Assembly: GCF_016238445.1 (NCBI RefSeq)
Contig: NZ_JABANU010000006.1
Coordinates: 1 to 64,000 of the forward strand
Reading direction: 5' to 3'
Source: Staphylococcus canis
GTDB taxonomy: Bacteria; Bacillota; Bacilli; Staphylococcales; Staphylococcaceae
DNA length: 64,000 nucleotides
Part shown: positions 17,103-25,652 of the stretch, in pieces
Layout: every line of letters begins with the position of its first letter
Position numbering within the stretch: the first letter of the stretch is position 1
Program-made: the position numbers and the translations under genes
Notes under the pieces: model-generated
Seen by the model: the letters and a program-made list of their open reading frames with translations, nothing else
Database searches by the model: none
What the model was told of the DNA's origin: nothing

Positions 17103-18155
17103 ATGAAAGTTGAAATTGGATTAACTTCTTTTGCTGATAATCAGAAGATTAATACTGAAGAAGGACAATTTCCAGCAATACCAAGTGATGAACGTATTCG
17201 AAATGTTGTTGAAGAGATCAAGTTGGCTGATGAGGTTGGTTTAGATGTTTATGGTCTTGGTGAACATCATCGTCCAGACTATGCAGTATCTAATCCAGCA
17301 ACAGTACTTGCAGCTGCAGCGCCATTAACAAAAAATATAAAATTATCGTCTGCGGTTACAGTATTATCTTCAGATGATCCAATTCGTGTGTATCAACAAT
17401 TTGCGACCTTAGATGCATTGTCTAATGGACGTGCTGAAATTATGGCGGGACGCGGTTCGTTTATTGAATCTTTCCCATTGTTTGGATATAATCTTAATGA
17501 CTATGATCAATTGTATGATGAGAAGTTAGAGTTATTAATGAAAATTAATCAAAATACAATTGTAAACTGGGAAGGTAGCTTGACGCCGAATATTGATGGT
17601 CGCGGTGTATATCCTAGAGCTGTACAAAAAGAATTACCGATTTGGCTTGCTACTGGAGGTACGCCAGAATCTTCATTAAAAGCAGGTTCACTAGGTTTAC
17701 CAATCACTTATGCTATTATTGGTGGAGATCCGAAACGCTTCTCTCGAAATATTGCAATGTATCGGGCAATTGCTGAATCAAATGGCTATAAAGCTGAAGA
17801 TTTACAAGTTGCTACACACTCGTGGGGATATATTGCAGAAACTGATGAACAAGCGCAACGTGAATTTTATCCTTCAGTAGAAGCAAGTCATAACAAACTT
17901 GCGAAAGAGCGTGGTTGGCCACCATTTTCAGTTGAACATTTCCAACGTGAAATTGGACCAGCAGGCGCGATGTATGTTGGTAGTCCTGAAACTGTAGCAC
18001 AAAAAATAATTGATACAGTAGAAGCATTAGGATTAACACGTTTCATGTTACACTTACCGGTAGGGTCTATTCCACATGAATATATTATGAACTCGATTAA
18101 ACTATTAGGTGAACGGGTAAAGCCTATTGTGGATGAATATTTTCAAAATAAATAA
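17103..18155 (+). CDS. LLM class flavin-dependent oxidoreductase (luciferase-like)
   Basis: A 350-residue TIM-barrel FMN/F420-type monooxygenase relative. The typical segments are DVYGLGEHHRPDYAVSNPATVLAAAA near the N terminus, LSSAVTVLSSDDPIRVYQQFATLD, and GRAEIMAGRGSFIESFPLFGY. AGAGAGGTGAG precedes the ATG. The substrate is unknown. A DoxX-family membrane protein follows by 18 bases, probably in the same transcript; pairing with DoxX suggests a redox or detoxification role, by inference. Confidence 0.87.
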   Translation: MKVEIGLTSFADNQKINTEEGQFPAIPSDERIRNVVEEIKLADEVGLDVYGLGEHHRPDYAVSNPATVLAAAAPLTKNIKLSSAVTVLSSDDPIRVYQQFATLDALSNGRAEIMAGRGSFIESFPLFGYNLNDYDQLYDEKLELLMKINQNTIVNWEGSLTPNIDGRGVYPRAVQKELPIWLATGGTPESSLKAGSLGLPITYAIIGGDPKRFSRNIAMYRAIAESNGYKAEDLQVATHSWGYIAETDEQAQREFYPSVEASHNKLAKERGWPPFSVEHFQREIGPAGAMYVGSPETVAQKIIDTVEALGLTRFMLHLPVGSIPHEYIMNSIKLLGERVKPIVDEYFQNK

Positions 18156-18173
18156 TATCAAGGAGAGATTACA

Positions 18174-18530
18174 ATGATTTTTAGTTATGCAGGAAACCTT
18201 AAAGTTGCAAAAGAATTATTCAACGCAGCAAAACCAAAATTACAAAATGACCAAGGTATGAAAGATGCTTTTGAAGGCTTCGACTTACCTAAAGAACTTG
18301 TACCAATCGTTGGTGCAGCAGAAGGTGCAGCTGCACTTTTCATGGTGCTTAGTATCTTCAATAAACGTTTTGCTCAAGCAGCTTCAATCATCACTTTAGC
18401 TGTTATGGTTGGTGCGATCACTAGCCACTTCAGAGCTGGTCACGGTAAAGAAGGCGCTCAACACGCTATTGACGTATTAACATTAGCTGGTTTAAGCTTA
18501 GCTGATACGTTCACTTCTCGTAAAAAATAA
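18174..18530 (+). CDS. DoxX family membrane protein
   Basis: A 118-residue protein with about three hydrophobic helices (residues 40-65, 68-90 and 95-112), and DLPKELVPIVGAAEGAAALFMVL resembling DoxX/DoxX-like domains. AAGGAGAG precedes the ATG, 18 bases after the flavin oxidoreductase, so the two form an operon ended by the terminator at 18553-18590. DoxX-like proteins are associated with membrane redox processes, but the function here is unassigned. Confidence 0.75.
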   Translation: MIFSYAGNLKVAKELFNAAKPKLQNDQGMKDAFEGFDLPKELVPIVGAAEGAAALFMVLSIFNKRFAQAASIITLAVMVGAITSHFRAGHGKEGAQHAIDVLTLAGLSLADTFTSRKK

Positions 18531-18908
18531 TTGAATATTTGAAGTGATGATAAAGTCCTTACAAAGTTCTAAACTTTGAAGGGCTTTTTTTACGTCTAAA
18601 AATAACTATTAAATTACGGTACGTTTAGTATTCCTATATTTTTGAGAAATCATACTATAAAATTAATAAATCAAGTGTAAAAAGTGAATATATCGTTATA
18701 AAAGGAGAAAATTTAATTACATTTTAAGCACATTAAGATATGATGCAAAATTTCTGACATTTTGTGTAAAAAGGGTTTGAAAATTCCACACATAACGTTT
18801 AAAATTATAATTGTAATTAAATTAAGTTTCCAAGTTAATCTAGTTGGGTACCGATTATAACGATATAACTAATCATCTTGGATATGCAACATTAGAGGTG
18901 TAATAATT
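18531..18908. other. Gene-free region before sarR
   Basis: 378 bases. It holds the DoxX terminator and then a very AT-rich stretch with several TTGAAA- and TATAAT-like boxes (for example 18777-18782 and 18806-18811) whose spacing is not ideal. I see no open frame. It is presumably the sarR promoter region. Confidence 0.4.
18553..18590 (+). terminator. Terminator of LLM-DoxX operon
   Basis: AAGTCCTT-A-CAAAGTT pairs with AACTTTG-AAGGGCTT around a 3-base loop, then a run of seven Ts. Confidence 0.9.
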
Positions 18909-19256
18909 ATGGAAAAGTATGCTTTTAAAAATATGAAGGAATTTATTCAAATCAGTCATACCAGTAAGACATTATATGCAAATTTAAAAAAACAATATGG
19001 CCTTAATTATGAAGAATTGTTTATCTTAAATTATATTCATGAACACAAATTACCGTGTTATAACGTCAAAGATATCATTACGGCTTCTCAATTTAAGCCT
19101 TATTACATTACAAAAGCGGTTCAAAAGCTTAAAGAATACAATTATTTATCTAAGCGTCGTAATGAGAAAGATGAGCGAACAGTGTTAATTGAAGTTTCAG
19201 AAGAACAACATCAAATGATTGATCAGTTATTTACTGAAATTGAAGCGCTGTTTTAG
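18909..19256 (+). CDS. sarR: SarR-like winged-helix regulator
   Basis: A 115-residue SarA/MarR-family DNA-binding protein. YGLNYEELFILNYI is followed by the recognition-helix region FKPYYITKAVQKLKEY and the wing KRRNEKDERTVLIEV, all close to S. aureus SarR, which has the same length. In S. aureus SarR binds the sarA promoters and modulates agr. The location between the ssaA gene and the molybdenum genes also matches. GAGGTGTAATAATT precedes the ATG. Confidence 0.82.
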   Translation: MEKYAFKNMKEFIQISHTSKTLYANLKKQYGLNYEELFILNYIHEHKLPCYNVKDIITASQFKPYYITKAVQKLKEYNYLSKRRNEKDERTVLIEVSEEQHQMIDQLFTEIEALF

Positions 19257-19593
19257 GATAAACTCGATCGCATACAAACATATAAACTATAAGTATCGTA
19301 CGATTACACCAAATCGGTCCTTATGGGGCGATTTATCCAAATTCATTATATTTTAATCTAAATCAAGGCTAGAAGTCAGCTGATTTAACATTTAGTGCTA
19401 CGTGAATGTTAATTCATACGACTCTAGTCTTTTTGTATTGCTCTTTAATTGTATCTTAATCTTTTGTGTTGTTTAAAAATGGTTATTTAAGACAAATTCA
19501 GGACAATATAATATGACCCTAGGTATATAGAGTAATTTGTATTATAATGTTGAGTGAGAAGCTAAGAAATAATAAATCTTGGAGGAATTAATT
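19257..19593. other. Gene-free region between sarR and flavoprotein gene
   Basis: 337 bases with no coding frame. It contains the sarR terminator hairpin (19365-19435) and, further on, TATAAT at 19544-19549, about 45 bases before the next start, which probably serves as its -10 box. Confidence 0.45.
19365..19435 (+). terminator. Terminator of sarR
   Basis: Outer arms AAGGCTAGAAGTC and GACTCTAGTCTT enclose a perfect TTAACATT/AATGTTAA stem and are followed by TTTT. Confidence 0.7.
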
Positions 19594-20733
19594 ATGAAAT
19601 CTGTATTAATTCAATCTGATTTTCAACGTGAATGGATTGAAAAGCTTGAAGGAAAGCGCAAAGCGTTCGAAGATTTTGCGAGCTCTAACGATCAAAATGC
19701 ACGTTTTCCTTACGAAAATATTCAATGGCTTGTGGATTCAGGATATACGCAACTCACTTTACCGAAAGCTTACGGGGGCCAAGGCGCGACAATTGAGGAT
19801 ATGGTTATTTTACAGAGTGTACTTGGGTCAATTGATGGTGCAACAGCATTATCGATTGGTTGGCATATGGGATTAGTTGGCGAACTGTTTGAAAAGAATA
19901 ACTGGCCACAAGATGTTTTAGATGAGTTTGCTGAGGCTGTGAAGCAAGGGGCGCTCATCAATCGTGCAGTGAGTGAAGCCGAAACTGGCAGTCCTACTCG
20001 TGGTGGTCGTCCTAGTACGAATGTGAAACTCGATGGTGAATACTACGTGATTAATGGTGTTAAAACTTTCACATCTATGAGTCGAGGTTTAACGCATGTC
20101 ATTGTTGCAGCATATATACCTGAACGTGAGAAAGTTGGATTCTTCTATATGCCTACTGATATTGAAGGCTTAGAAATAGCAGATAACTGGGATATGATGG
20201 GGATGCGAGCAACAGAAAGTCATGATCTTATTTTAAATAATGTACGTGTACATCAAAAATATTTAGTAGAAATTAAAGGTGAAGGTAAACCTTATCAAAA
20301 CGGTTGGATACTTCATATTCCAAGTGCGTATTTAGGTATTGCACAAGCGGCAAGAGACTATGCGATTGATTTTGCGAAAAGCTATAGTCCAAATAGTATT
20401 GAGGGAACAATTGGTGAGTTACCGGTTGTACAACAAAATATAGGTAAAATGGAAACGAAACTTTTAACAGCAAGACATTTATTATGGAGTACCGCAAAAG
20501 CATACCAACATTTAAATGATGAATCCATTTCAAATGAAACATCTGCAAGTAAAGTTGTTGTGATGAATGAGGGATTAGACGTTGTGGACCTTGCAATGCG
20601 TATTGTGGGTGCGAAAAGTCTTGAAATGAATCGTCCATTGCAACTTTACTATCGAGATATGCGCGCAGGGTTACACAATCCACCAATGGAAGACATGGCG
20701 TATACAACAATAGCACGTCAAACATTACAATAA
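19594..20733 (+). CDS. Acyl-CoA dehydrogenase-like flavoprotein (atypical)
   Basis: A 379-residue FAD protein with the acyl-CoA dehydrogenase fold: N-terminal helical domain with LPKAYGGQGATIEDM, middle sheet domain with SEAETGSPTRGG and VKTFTSMSRG, and C-terminal helices ending YRDMRAGLHNPPMEDMAYTT. Where many acyl-CoA dehydrogenases have the catalytic Glu in a YEGT motif, this has HNPP, as in monooxygenase-like members. It may therefore not catalyse classical beta-oxidation. GGAGG at 19581-19585 fits ATG 19594; the TTG at 19579 is part of the ribosome-site region. No other fatty-acid degradation gene is nearby. Confidence 0.8.
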   Translation: MKSVLIQSDFQREWIEKLEGKRKAFEDFASSNDQNARFPYENIQWLVDSGYTQLTLPKAYGGQGATIEDMVILQSVLGSIDGATALSIGWHMGLVGELFEKNNWPQDVLDEFAEAVKQGALINRAVSEAETGSPTRGGRPSTNVKLDGEYYVINGVKTFTSMSRGLTHVIVAAYIPEREKVGFFYMPTDIEGLEIADNWDMMGMRATESHDLILNNVRVHQKYLVEIKGEGKPYQNGWILHIPSAYLGIAQAARDYAIDFAKSYSPNSIEGTIGELPVVQQNIGKMETKLLTARHLLWSTAKAYQHLNDESISNETSASKVVVMNEGLDVVDLAMRIVGAKSLEMNRPLQLYYRDMRAGLHNPPMEDMAYTTIARQTLQ

Positions 20734-20751
20734 TATCGTCAGTTTGGAGGA

Positions 20752-20780
20752 TTGAAAGATTATAACGTGCTCTTTATAAT
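20752..20780 (+). promoter_or_regulatory. Promoter of DUF454 gene
   Basis: TTGAAA (20752-20757), a 17-base spacer and TATAAT (20775-20780) lie about 36 bases before the DUF454 start. Confidence 0.7.
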
Positions 20781-20815
20781 AGAGTCATTATTAGACATAA
20801 AAGGGCGTTATCAAA

Positions 20816-21199
20816 ATGCGTTATATTTTAATTGGCATCGGTGCCATATTTACATTATTAGGTTTTTTAGGAGCGGTCTTACCATTATTACCTACAACTC
20901 CTTTCTTATTAGTCGCTGTTTTATGTTTTGCGAAAAGTTCTGACCGTTTTCACGACTGGTTAGTTCAAACTTCTATTTATCGTGCGTATGTTGAAGATTT
21001 TCGTAAATATAGAGGCTATACGATGCGAAAGAAAATACAATTGTTGATTAGTTTGTATATCGTTGTAGGATTTTCGATTTTTATGGTAGATATTACGATG
21101 GTACGTGTGGGATTAATCATTATGGTCATCCTTCAAACGATTGTATTGTTTACATGGGTACGTACGCTACCTAAAGAACATGATATTAAGTACAAGTGA
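20816..21199 (+). CDS. DUF454 (YbaN) family membrane protein
   Basis: A 127-residue inner-membrane protein with the DUF454 pattern: an N-terminal helix with GFLGAVLPLLPTTPFLLVA, then CFAKSSDRFHDWL, and two C-terminal helices (about 70-90 and 95-115). The function of the family is unknown. The ribosome site is weak (AAAAGGGCG 12 bases upstream). It is a single-gene unit with its own promoter and a perfect terminator. Confidence 0.82.
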   Translation: MRYILIGIGAIFTLLGFLGAVLPLLPTTPFLLVAVLCFAKSSDRFHDWLVQTSIYRAYVEDFRKYRGYTMRKKIQLLISLYIVVGFSIFMVDITMVRVGLIIMVILQTIVLFTWVRTLPKEHDIKYK

Positions 21200-21215
21200 A
21201 TGATTCATTTATATT

Positions 21216-21266
21216 AAAACCCGTTAGAATAAGTACTTCTTAAAGCGATTCTAACGGGTTTTTTAT
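21216..21266. terminator. Bidirectional terminator
   Basis: A perfect 15-base stem, AAAACCCGTTAGAAT with its complement, is followed by a T-run. It lies between the DUF454 gene and the convergent nanT. Confidence 0.9.
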
Positions 21267-21283
21267 TTTGTCTCAGTTCAAAA

Positions 21284-22801
21284 TTAATACTCGCGTCTGT
21301 AAACAGATTCTGCGTGCTTATCAAAGATAGTTAAACCTGTAATATTTTTACGTGGTGATGGAATGATAAGACTTGAAATATACGCAACGATAAAGGCAAT
21401 CATAAAGGCAATTATTGATGTATAGAATGGTGAACCAGCACCGCCAACACCTTGTAAGAAATAACTTGCGATAACAGCTACTAAAATACCGATGATAACA
21501 CCAATACCATGTGTACGTTTTGTGAAAATACCTACTGCAAAAATACCCGCAATTGGAACACCGAATAAACCAGTAATCAGTAAGAAAAGATCCCAAACAT
21601 CACTAGAGTCTGCAGCAATCAAGTACAGTGATGCCAACATACCAACGATTCCAATAACGATGGTAACAAGACGTGCAAAACGCACCTCAGCTTTTTCATC
21701 TTGCTTACCAAAAAAGCGTTGTTTAATATCCACAGAAATACATGCGGCAATTGAGTTAAGACTCGATGAAATTGTTGACTGTGCTGCAGCGAATATAGCA
21801 GCAATCAATAAGCCGGCGATGAACGGTGGCATTTCCGTTAAAATAAAATAAGGTACAATAGATGACGTATTAAAATCTTCAGGTAATTGTGTATGTTGAG
21901 CATAAAATACGAATAATACAGTACCCATACCATAGAATAGCGGTGCAGATATTAAGGCTAACACACCATTTGTCCAAATAGATTGAGAGGTTTCTTTAAT
22001 TGAGTCAGACGCTTGGTAACGTTGAACTACATCTTGACTTGATGTATATTGTTGCAAGTTGTTAAAGACACTACCAATAAAAATAATTGGAATCGCAGCA
22101 GCAGCAGCATTGATTTTCCAGTTATCTGCACTGATCAGTTTTTGATTTTGTACGGCATCGTGCACAACTGTTGAAAGGCCGCCATCAATATGTGTAATAC
22201 CCATAATGATAATCACGAGTGCGCCACCTAGTAATATAATACCCTGAATAAAGTCACTCCATACTACACCTTCAAAACCACCTAAAAATGTATAAACAAT
22301 ACATAAAATACCTACTAAACTTGCGACAATGTATGGATTAATATCTGATACCGCTGTAATCGCAAGTGTTGGTAAATAAATGACAATAGCAATACGCCCA
22401 ATATGGAATAAAATGAATAACAGCGATCCAATCACACGTACGGCTGGATTGAATCGAGCTTCTAAATATTCATAGGCTGATGTGACACGTAATTTTTTAA
22501 AAAACGGAATATAAAAATGAATTAACAATGGAATAATCGCGACAATTGCGATATTTCCTGCAATATAAGACCAATCCGTTAAAAACGATTTTTCTGGTGT
22601 TGACATAAATGTAATCGCACTTAAAGTTGTTGCATAAATTGAAAAGCCAACAATCCATGACGGTAAGCGACCGCCTCCTGTAAAGAAGCTATTGGCATCT
22701 TGACCCGCACGTTTTGTGAAAAAAGCGCCAATCCCTAACATTAGCAATAAGTATAAAATTAAAGCGATCCAGTTCCAAAAACCAAACCCTACAGATTCCA
22801 T
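21284..22801 (-). CDS. nanT: Sodium:solute symporter, probable sialic acid transporter
   Basis: A 505-residue member of the sodium:solute symporter family with about 13 transmembrane helices. Residues GGRLPSWIVGFSIYATTLSAITFMS carry the first-helix sodium-site Ser/Thr cluster, and TFLGGFEGVVWSDFIQG is another family marker. Placement 145 bases downstream of nanA indicates N-acetylneuraminate uptake, as for staphylococcal NanT. GGGGGAATTAATT precedes the ATG. A cre-like box lies 36-50 bases upstream, so it may also have its own CcpA-controlled promoter. Confidence 0.85.
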   Translation of the reverse strand: MESVGFGFWNWIALILYLLLMLGIGAFFTKRAGQDANSFFTGGGRLPSWIVGFSIYATTLSAITFMSTPEKSFLTDWSYIAGNIAIVAIIPLLIHFYIPFFKKLRVTSAYEYLEARFNPAVRVIGSLLFILFHIGRIAIVIYLPTLAITAVSDINPYIVASLVGILCIVYTFLGGFEGVVWSDFIQGIILLGGALVIIIMGITHIDGGLSTVVHDAVQNQKLISADNWKINAAAAAIPIIFIGSVFNNLQQYTSSQDVVQRYQASDSIKETSQSIWTNGVLALISAPLFYGMGTVLFVFYAQHTQLPEDFNTSSIVPYFILTEMPPFIAGLLIAAIFAAAQSTISSSLNSIAACISVDIKQRFFGKQDEKAEVRFARLVTIVIGIVGMLASLYLIAADSSDVWDLFLLITGLFGVPIAGIFAVGIFTKRTHGIGVIIGILVAVIASYFLQGVGGAGSPFYTSIIAFMIAFIVAYISSLIIPSPRKNITGLTIFDKHAESVYRREY

Positions 22802-22836
22802 AATTAATTCCCCCTAATATGTTGATTCCCAAATGA

Positions 22837-22851
22837 AGAAAACGCTTCCAA
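22837..22851 (-). promoter_or_regulatory. cre-like (CcpA) site upstream of nanT
   Basis: On the minus strand TTGGAAGCGTTTTCT fits the relaxed cre pattern WTGNAANCGNWNNCW. It lies in the nanA-nanT gap, which argues for catabolite control of transport. Confidence 0.55.
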
Positions 22852-22868
22852 AATATAGTGTAAGTACG

Positions 22869-22933
22869 GAAGACAACAGGGTTAACTAGAGAAGATGAAT
22901 GGTATGAAATGAGTCAATGCTCCTGTTGTCTTC
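22869..22933 (-). other. Intercistronic hairpin between nanA and nanT
   Basis: GAAGACAACAGG (22869-22880) and its perfect 12-base complement CCTGTTGTCTTC (22922-22933) enclose a 41-base loop. No T-run follows on the minus strand, so it is more likely an mRNA processing or attenuation structure than a strong terminator. Confidence 0.55.
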
Positions 22934-22946
22934 GCGAAAATCGAAA

Positions 22947-23828
22947 TTATAATTGATATTGCTTAATTAAATCTTTTAATGCTTCTCGATATGTTTCATT
23001 AAAAGGATGGAATGGTGCTTTAGGTTGACCAGTATCAATCCCTTTTTCAGTTAAAACTGCTTTTAATGTTGGATAGAGTCCCATTTTTAAAACAGTTTCA
23101 ATAATGTCATTTGATTCATGTTGAATTTCATATGCATGTTGTATATTGCCTTGCTTTGCAGATTCAAAGATTGTTCGTGCACGTTGACCGTTAATATTAT
23201 AAGTTGAACCAATTGCACCATCTACCCCAGAAATAGCAGCTTGAACGAGCATTTCATCAAAACCTGAAAAGATTAAATGATTTGGGAACGCTTGACGTAA
23301 ACGTTCTAATAAGAAAAAGTCAGGTGCTGTGTATTTAACACCAATAATTTTGTCGTTTTCAAATAGCGTTTTAAATTGTTCAATTGAAATATTGACACCT
23401 GTTAAACCTGGAATTGAATAAATAATCATGTCATTTCCCGTAGCATCGATAATCGCATTATAGTAATCGCGAATCTCTTCAAATGTGAAAGGATAGTAAA
23501 ATGGTGTCACAGCAGATAAACTATCATAACCTAATTCAGTAGCATATTGTCCAAGTTCAATGGCTTCATTTAAATCAAGAGAACCTACCTGCGCGATAAG
23601 TTTAACATCTGATTGTACTTCATCTTTTGTAATACGAAATACTTCTTTTTTCTGTTCAGTATTCATTAAAAAGTTTTCACCAGAACTACCATTGACATAC
23701 AAACCATCAATATTTTGGACATCAATCGCATTACGGATGATTTGACGCAAGCTATTTTCCATAATTTGTCCTTCATCATCAAAAGGGACAAGAAGCGCTG
23801 CATATAATCCTTTTAATTCGTCTCTCAC
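22947..23828 (-). CDS. nanA: N-acetylneuraminate lyase
   Basis: A 293-residue TIM-barrel class I aldolase that splits N-acetylneuraminate into N-acetylmannosamine and pyruvate. Visible features are [14 protein letters not shown] (pyruvate carboxylate loop), [10 protein letters not shown] with the catalytic Tyr, and [11 protein letters not shown] with the Schiff-base Lys. Translation begins at GTG 23828 after GGAGG with 9-base spacing. It is transcribed away from the GntR regulator and nanK, and its upstream region has both a GntR-type palindrome and a cre box. Confidence 0.93.
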   Translation of the reverse strand: MRDELKGLYAALLVPFDDEGQIMENSLRQIIRNAIDVQNIDGLYVNGSSGENFLMNTEQKKEVFRITKDEVQSDVKLIAQVGSLDLNEAIELGQYATELGYDSLSAVTPFYYPFTFEEIRDYYNAIIDATGNDMIIYSIPGLTGVNISIEQFKTLFENDKIIGVKYTAPDFFLLERLRQAFPNHLIFSGFDEMLVQAAISGVDGAIGSTYNINGQRARTIFESAKQGNIQHAYEIQHESNDIIETVLKMGLYPTLKAVLTEKGIDTGQPKAPFHPFNETYREALKDLIKQYQL

Positions 23829-23854
23829 TTTTTAGACCTCCAGTATGTTGTAAT

Positions 23855-23869
23855 ATTGGTCTGACCAAT
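23855..23869. promoter_or_regulatory. GntR/FadR-type operator at nanA
   Basis: ATTGGTCTGACCAAT is a perfect 15-base palindrome containing TGGT-CTG-ACCA, matching the FadR-subfamily half-site rule TNGT-N3-ACNA. It is 27 bases upstream of nanA and faces the GntR regulator gene. Confidence 0.7.
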
Positions 23870-23881
23870 TTATAATTATAT

Positions 23882-23895
23882 TGTAAGCGTTAACA
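23882..23895. promoter_or_regulatory. CcpA cre box at nanA/nanR
   Basis: TGTAAGCGTTAACA matches the consensus TGWAANCGNTNWCA at every position. It lies 13 bases beyond the GntR-type operator in the divergent region, as expected for glucose repression of sialic acid use. Confidence 0.75.
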
Positions 23896-24043
23896 TTTAT
23901 AGCGTCAATCCTTAATTACATAGAACTGTGACGTTTTTATAAACATTATCAATAAAGAGAGTGCATGACGTTATAAAAGTATTTCATTATGATTACTTTG
24001 TGATACACTTATAGCAAAATTTTGTGAAAAAGGGTTGTTACAA

Positions 24044-24703
24044 TTGAAAGAGAAAAATCGTGATAAAGTGATGGGGCTAAAACAAATGATGGTAGAACAG
24101 TTAAAGCAATATATTTTAGACCATCGCCTAAAAGTAGGAGATAAATTACCAACTGAAAGACAACTCGCAGAAGATTACCAAGTCAGTCGATCGGTAGTAC
24201 GGGAGGCATTGAGTTATCTGGAAAATACTGGTGTTACAGAAAGTGTTCAAGGAAAAGGGACACTTGTGAAAGCGCATGACATTACACCATTGATTGATGG
24301 GTTTTTATTTAGTTTTCAAGTGGCTGAAGGTGACATTCGTGATCTTTTAATGTTGAGATTAACGTTTGAACTTGCTGCGATTGATATCATTGAACAACAT
24401 CAATTGCCAATTGACAAAATTAAGTCGGCTTTAGTTGATGACGTCAATGCTTTTAATGCCCAACAAGATCAAAATTTCCATCAGAGTATTCTTGAATCTG
24501 TGCATTCAACACTATTTCAACAAATGAGTGCAGTCGTACAAGCTTATTTTTATCGTCATACTATAGTCACGACGAAAGCAGAAAACCAAGTGAGTATTAA
24601 AGAGCATCAAGCGATATATGATGCATTAGCGCACAATGATTTTAGACAAGCGAAAATGTTATTAACACAACATCTAATGAAGGGAGAACAACGTTATGAT
24701 TAA
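24044..24703 (+). CDS. GntR/FadR-family regulator of the nan genes
   Basis: A 219-residue regulator. The N-terminal winged helix (about residues 10-75) contains LPTERQLAEDYQVSRSVVREALSYLE, and the C-terminal FCD ligand domain (about 90-215) has a helical pattern ending in QAKMLLTQHL. TTG 24044 is preferred because AAAGGG lies 9 bases before it; ATG 24071 would trim the N terminus. It overlaps nanK by 8 bases. It probably represses the divergent nanA through the palindrome at 23855. S. aureus uses an RpiR-type NanR, so this is a different control type. Confidence 0.85.
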   Translation: MKEKNRDKVMGLKQMMVEQLKQYILDHRLKVGDKLPTERQLAEDYQVSRSVVREALSYLENTGVTESVQGKGTLVKAHDITPLIDGFLFSFQVAEGDIRDLLMLRLTFELAAIDIIEQHQLPIDKIKSALVDDVNAFNAQQDQNFHQSILESVHSTLFQQMSAVVQAYFYRHTIVTTKAENQVSIKEHQAIYDALAHNDFRQAKMLLTQHLMKGEQRYD

Positions 24704-25556
24704 AATCGCATTTGATATCGGAGGGACAGAGATAAAGTCGGCAGTTGTAAGCCATGGTGAACTTGAAATGTACGATAAAGTCCCCACACCTAAGAATGAA
24801 AATCAAGCTATTGTGAAAACAGTTATCCAACGATTGGAAGTGTTATCTGAAGCATACCAAACCACAGATATACATGTAGGTATTTCTACAGCAGGCGCGG
24901 TCAATCAAGCACAAAAAAAGATTGCTTATGCGAATCCTAATATTTTGAATTATACTGGAACAAATTTTGAAACGTATTTAAAAAATAAAGTGCAGCAACT
25001 ACATGTGTATAATGATGTGGACGCTGCATTATTAGGAGAATTAACACAGTATGAAAACTTTCCTGATAGTATCTTTTGTTTAACATTAGGAACAGGAATT
25101 GGTGGGAGCTTTTATCACAAAGACTTTGGATTATTATCAGGTGCAAGACATCGTCCAAATCAAATTGGATATTTATTATACGATCCGGAAACTGGTACTG
25201 ATTTTGAACATCGTGCGTCAACCCGTGCATTGAAACACTATTTAGAAACACAATCTTACTCACATAAGGATATTCCCTTATTATTTGAGGAAGCAGAAAC
25301 CGGCAATGAAAAAGCACAACGTCTATTGATAAATTGGGGCGATGAGGTTGCAAGAGGTATAGCGCAAGTTCAACTGATGTATGACCCGAGTGAAATCATT
25401 ATTGGTGGAGGTATATCGGCACAACAAGAACGATTGCTACAGTATATTGTACCGAATCTCGGTAACTATTTACCAAGTGGTTACGGTCACGCTACGGTTC
25501 GTTGTGCTAGGTTAAATAATGATGCAGCATTAATTGGAGCAGTCAGCAGATTGTAA
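24696..25556 (+). CDS. nanK: ROK-family kinase, probable N-acetylmannosamine kinase
   Basis: A 286-residue ROK sugar kinase. The N-terminal phosphate loop is AFDIGGTEIKSAVV, the adenosine motif is CLTLGTGIGGSF, and DPSEIIIGGGIS sits in the second lobe. The middle HRPNQIGYLLY takes the place of the usual Zn-binding Cys stretch, which lacks clear Cys pairs, as in Gram-positive NanK. In context it phosphorylates N-acetylmannosamine made by NanA. The next enzyme, NanE epimerase, is not in this window. Confidence 0.85.
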   Translation: MIKIAFDIGGTEIKSAVVSHGELEMYDKVPTPKNENQAIVKTVIQRLEVLSEAYQTTDIHVGISTAGAVNQAQKKIAYANPNILNYTGTNFETYLKNKVQQLHVYNDVDAALLGELTQYENFPDSIFCLTLGTGIGGSFYHKDFGLLSGARHRPNQIGYLLYDPETGTDFEHRASTRALKHYLETQSYSHKDIPLLFEEAETGNEKAQRLLINWGDEVARGIAQVQLMYDPSEIIIGGGISAQQERLLQYIVPNLGNYLPSGYGHATVRCARLNNDAALIGAVSRL

Positions 25557-25652
25557 ATTAATATGGATAATAAGTTTACAATGAGCTATAATAATCAAAT
25601 GGAAATCTTTTTCACATCTTAATATTGATATATGTTTTAGGGGGATTCTATT

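Noticed and set aside
20273-20725. 150-codon minus-strand frame
   Set aside because: It is a shadow of the acyl-CoA dehydrogenase-like gene with implausible composition.
20752-20943. Plus-strand frame starting TTG after GGAGG
   Set aside because: The spacing is too short and the TTGAAA is better explained as the -35 box of the DUF454 promoter; the frame then overlaps DUF454 out of phase.
25557-25652. BirA operator before bioY
   Set aside because: No long inverted repeat with the expected GTTAAC half-sites is present.
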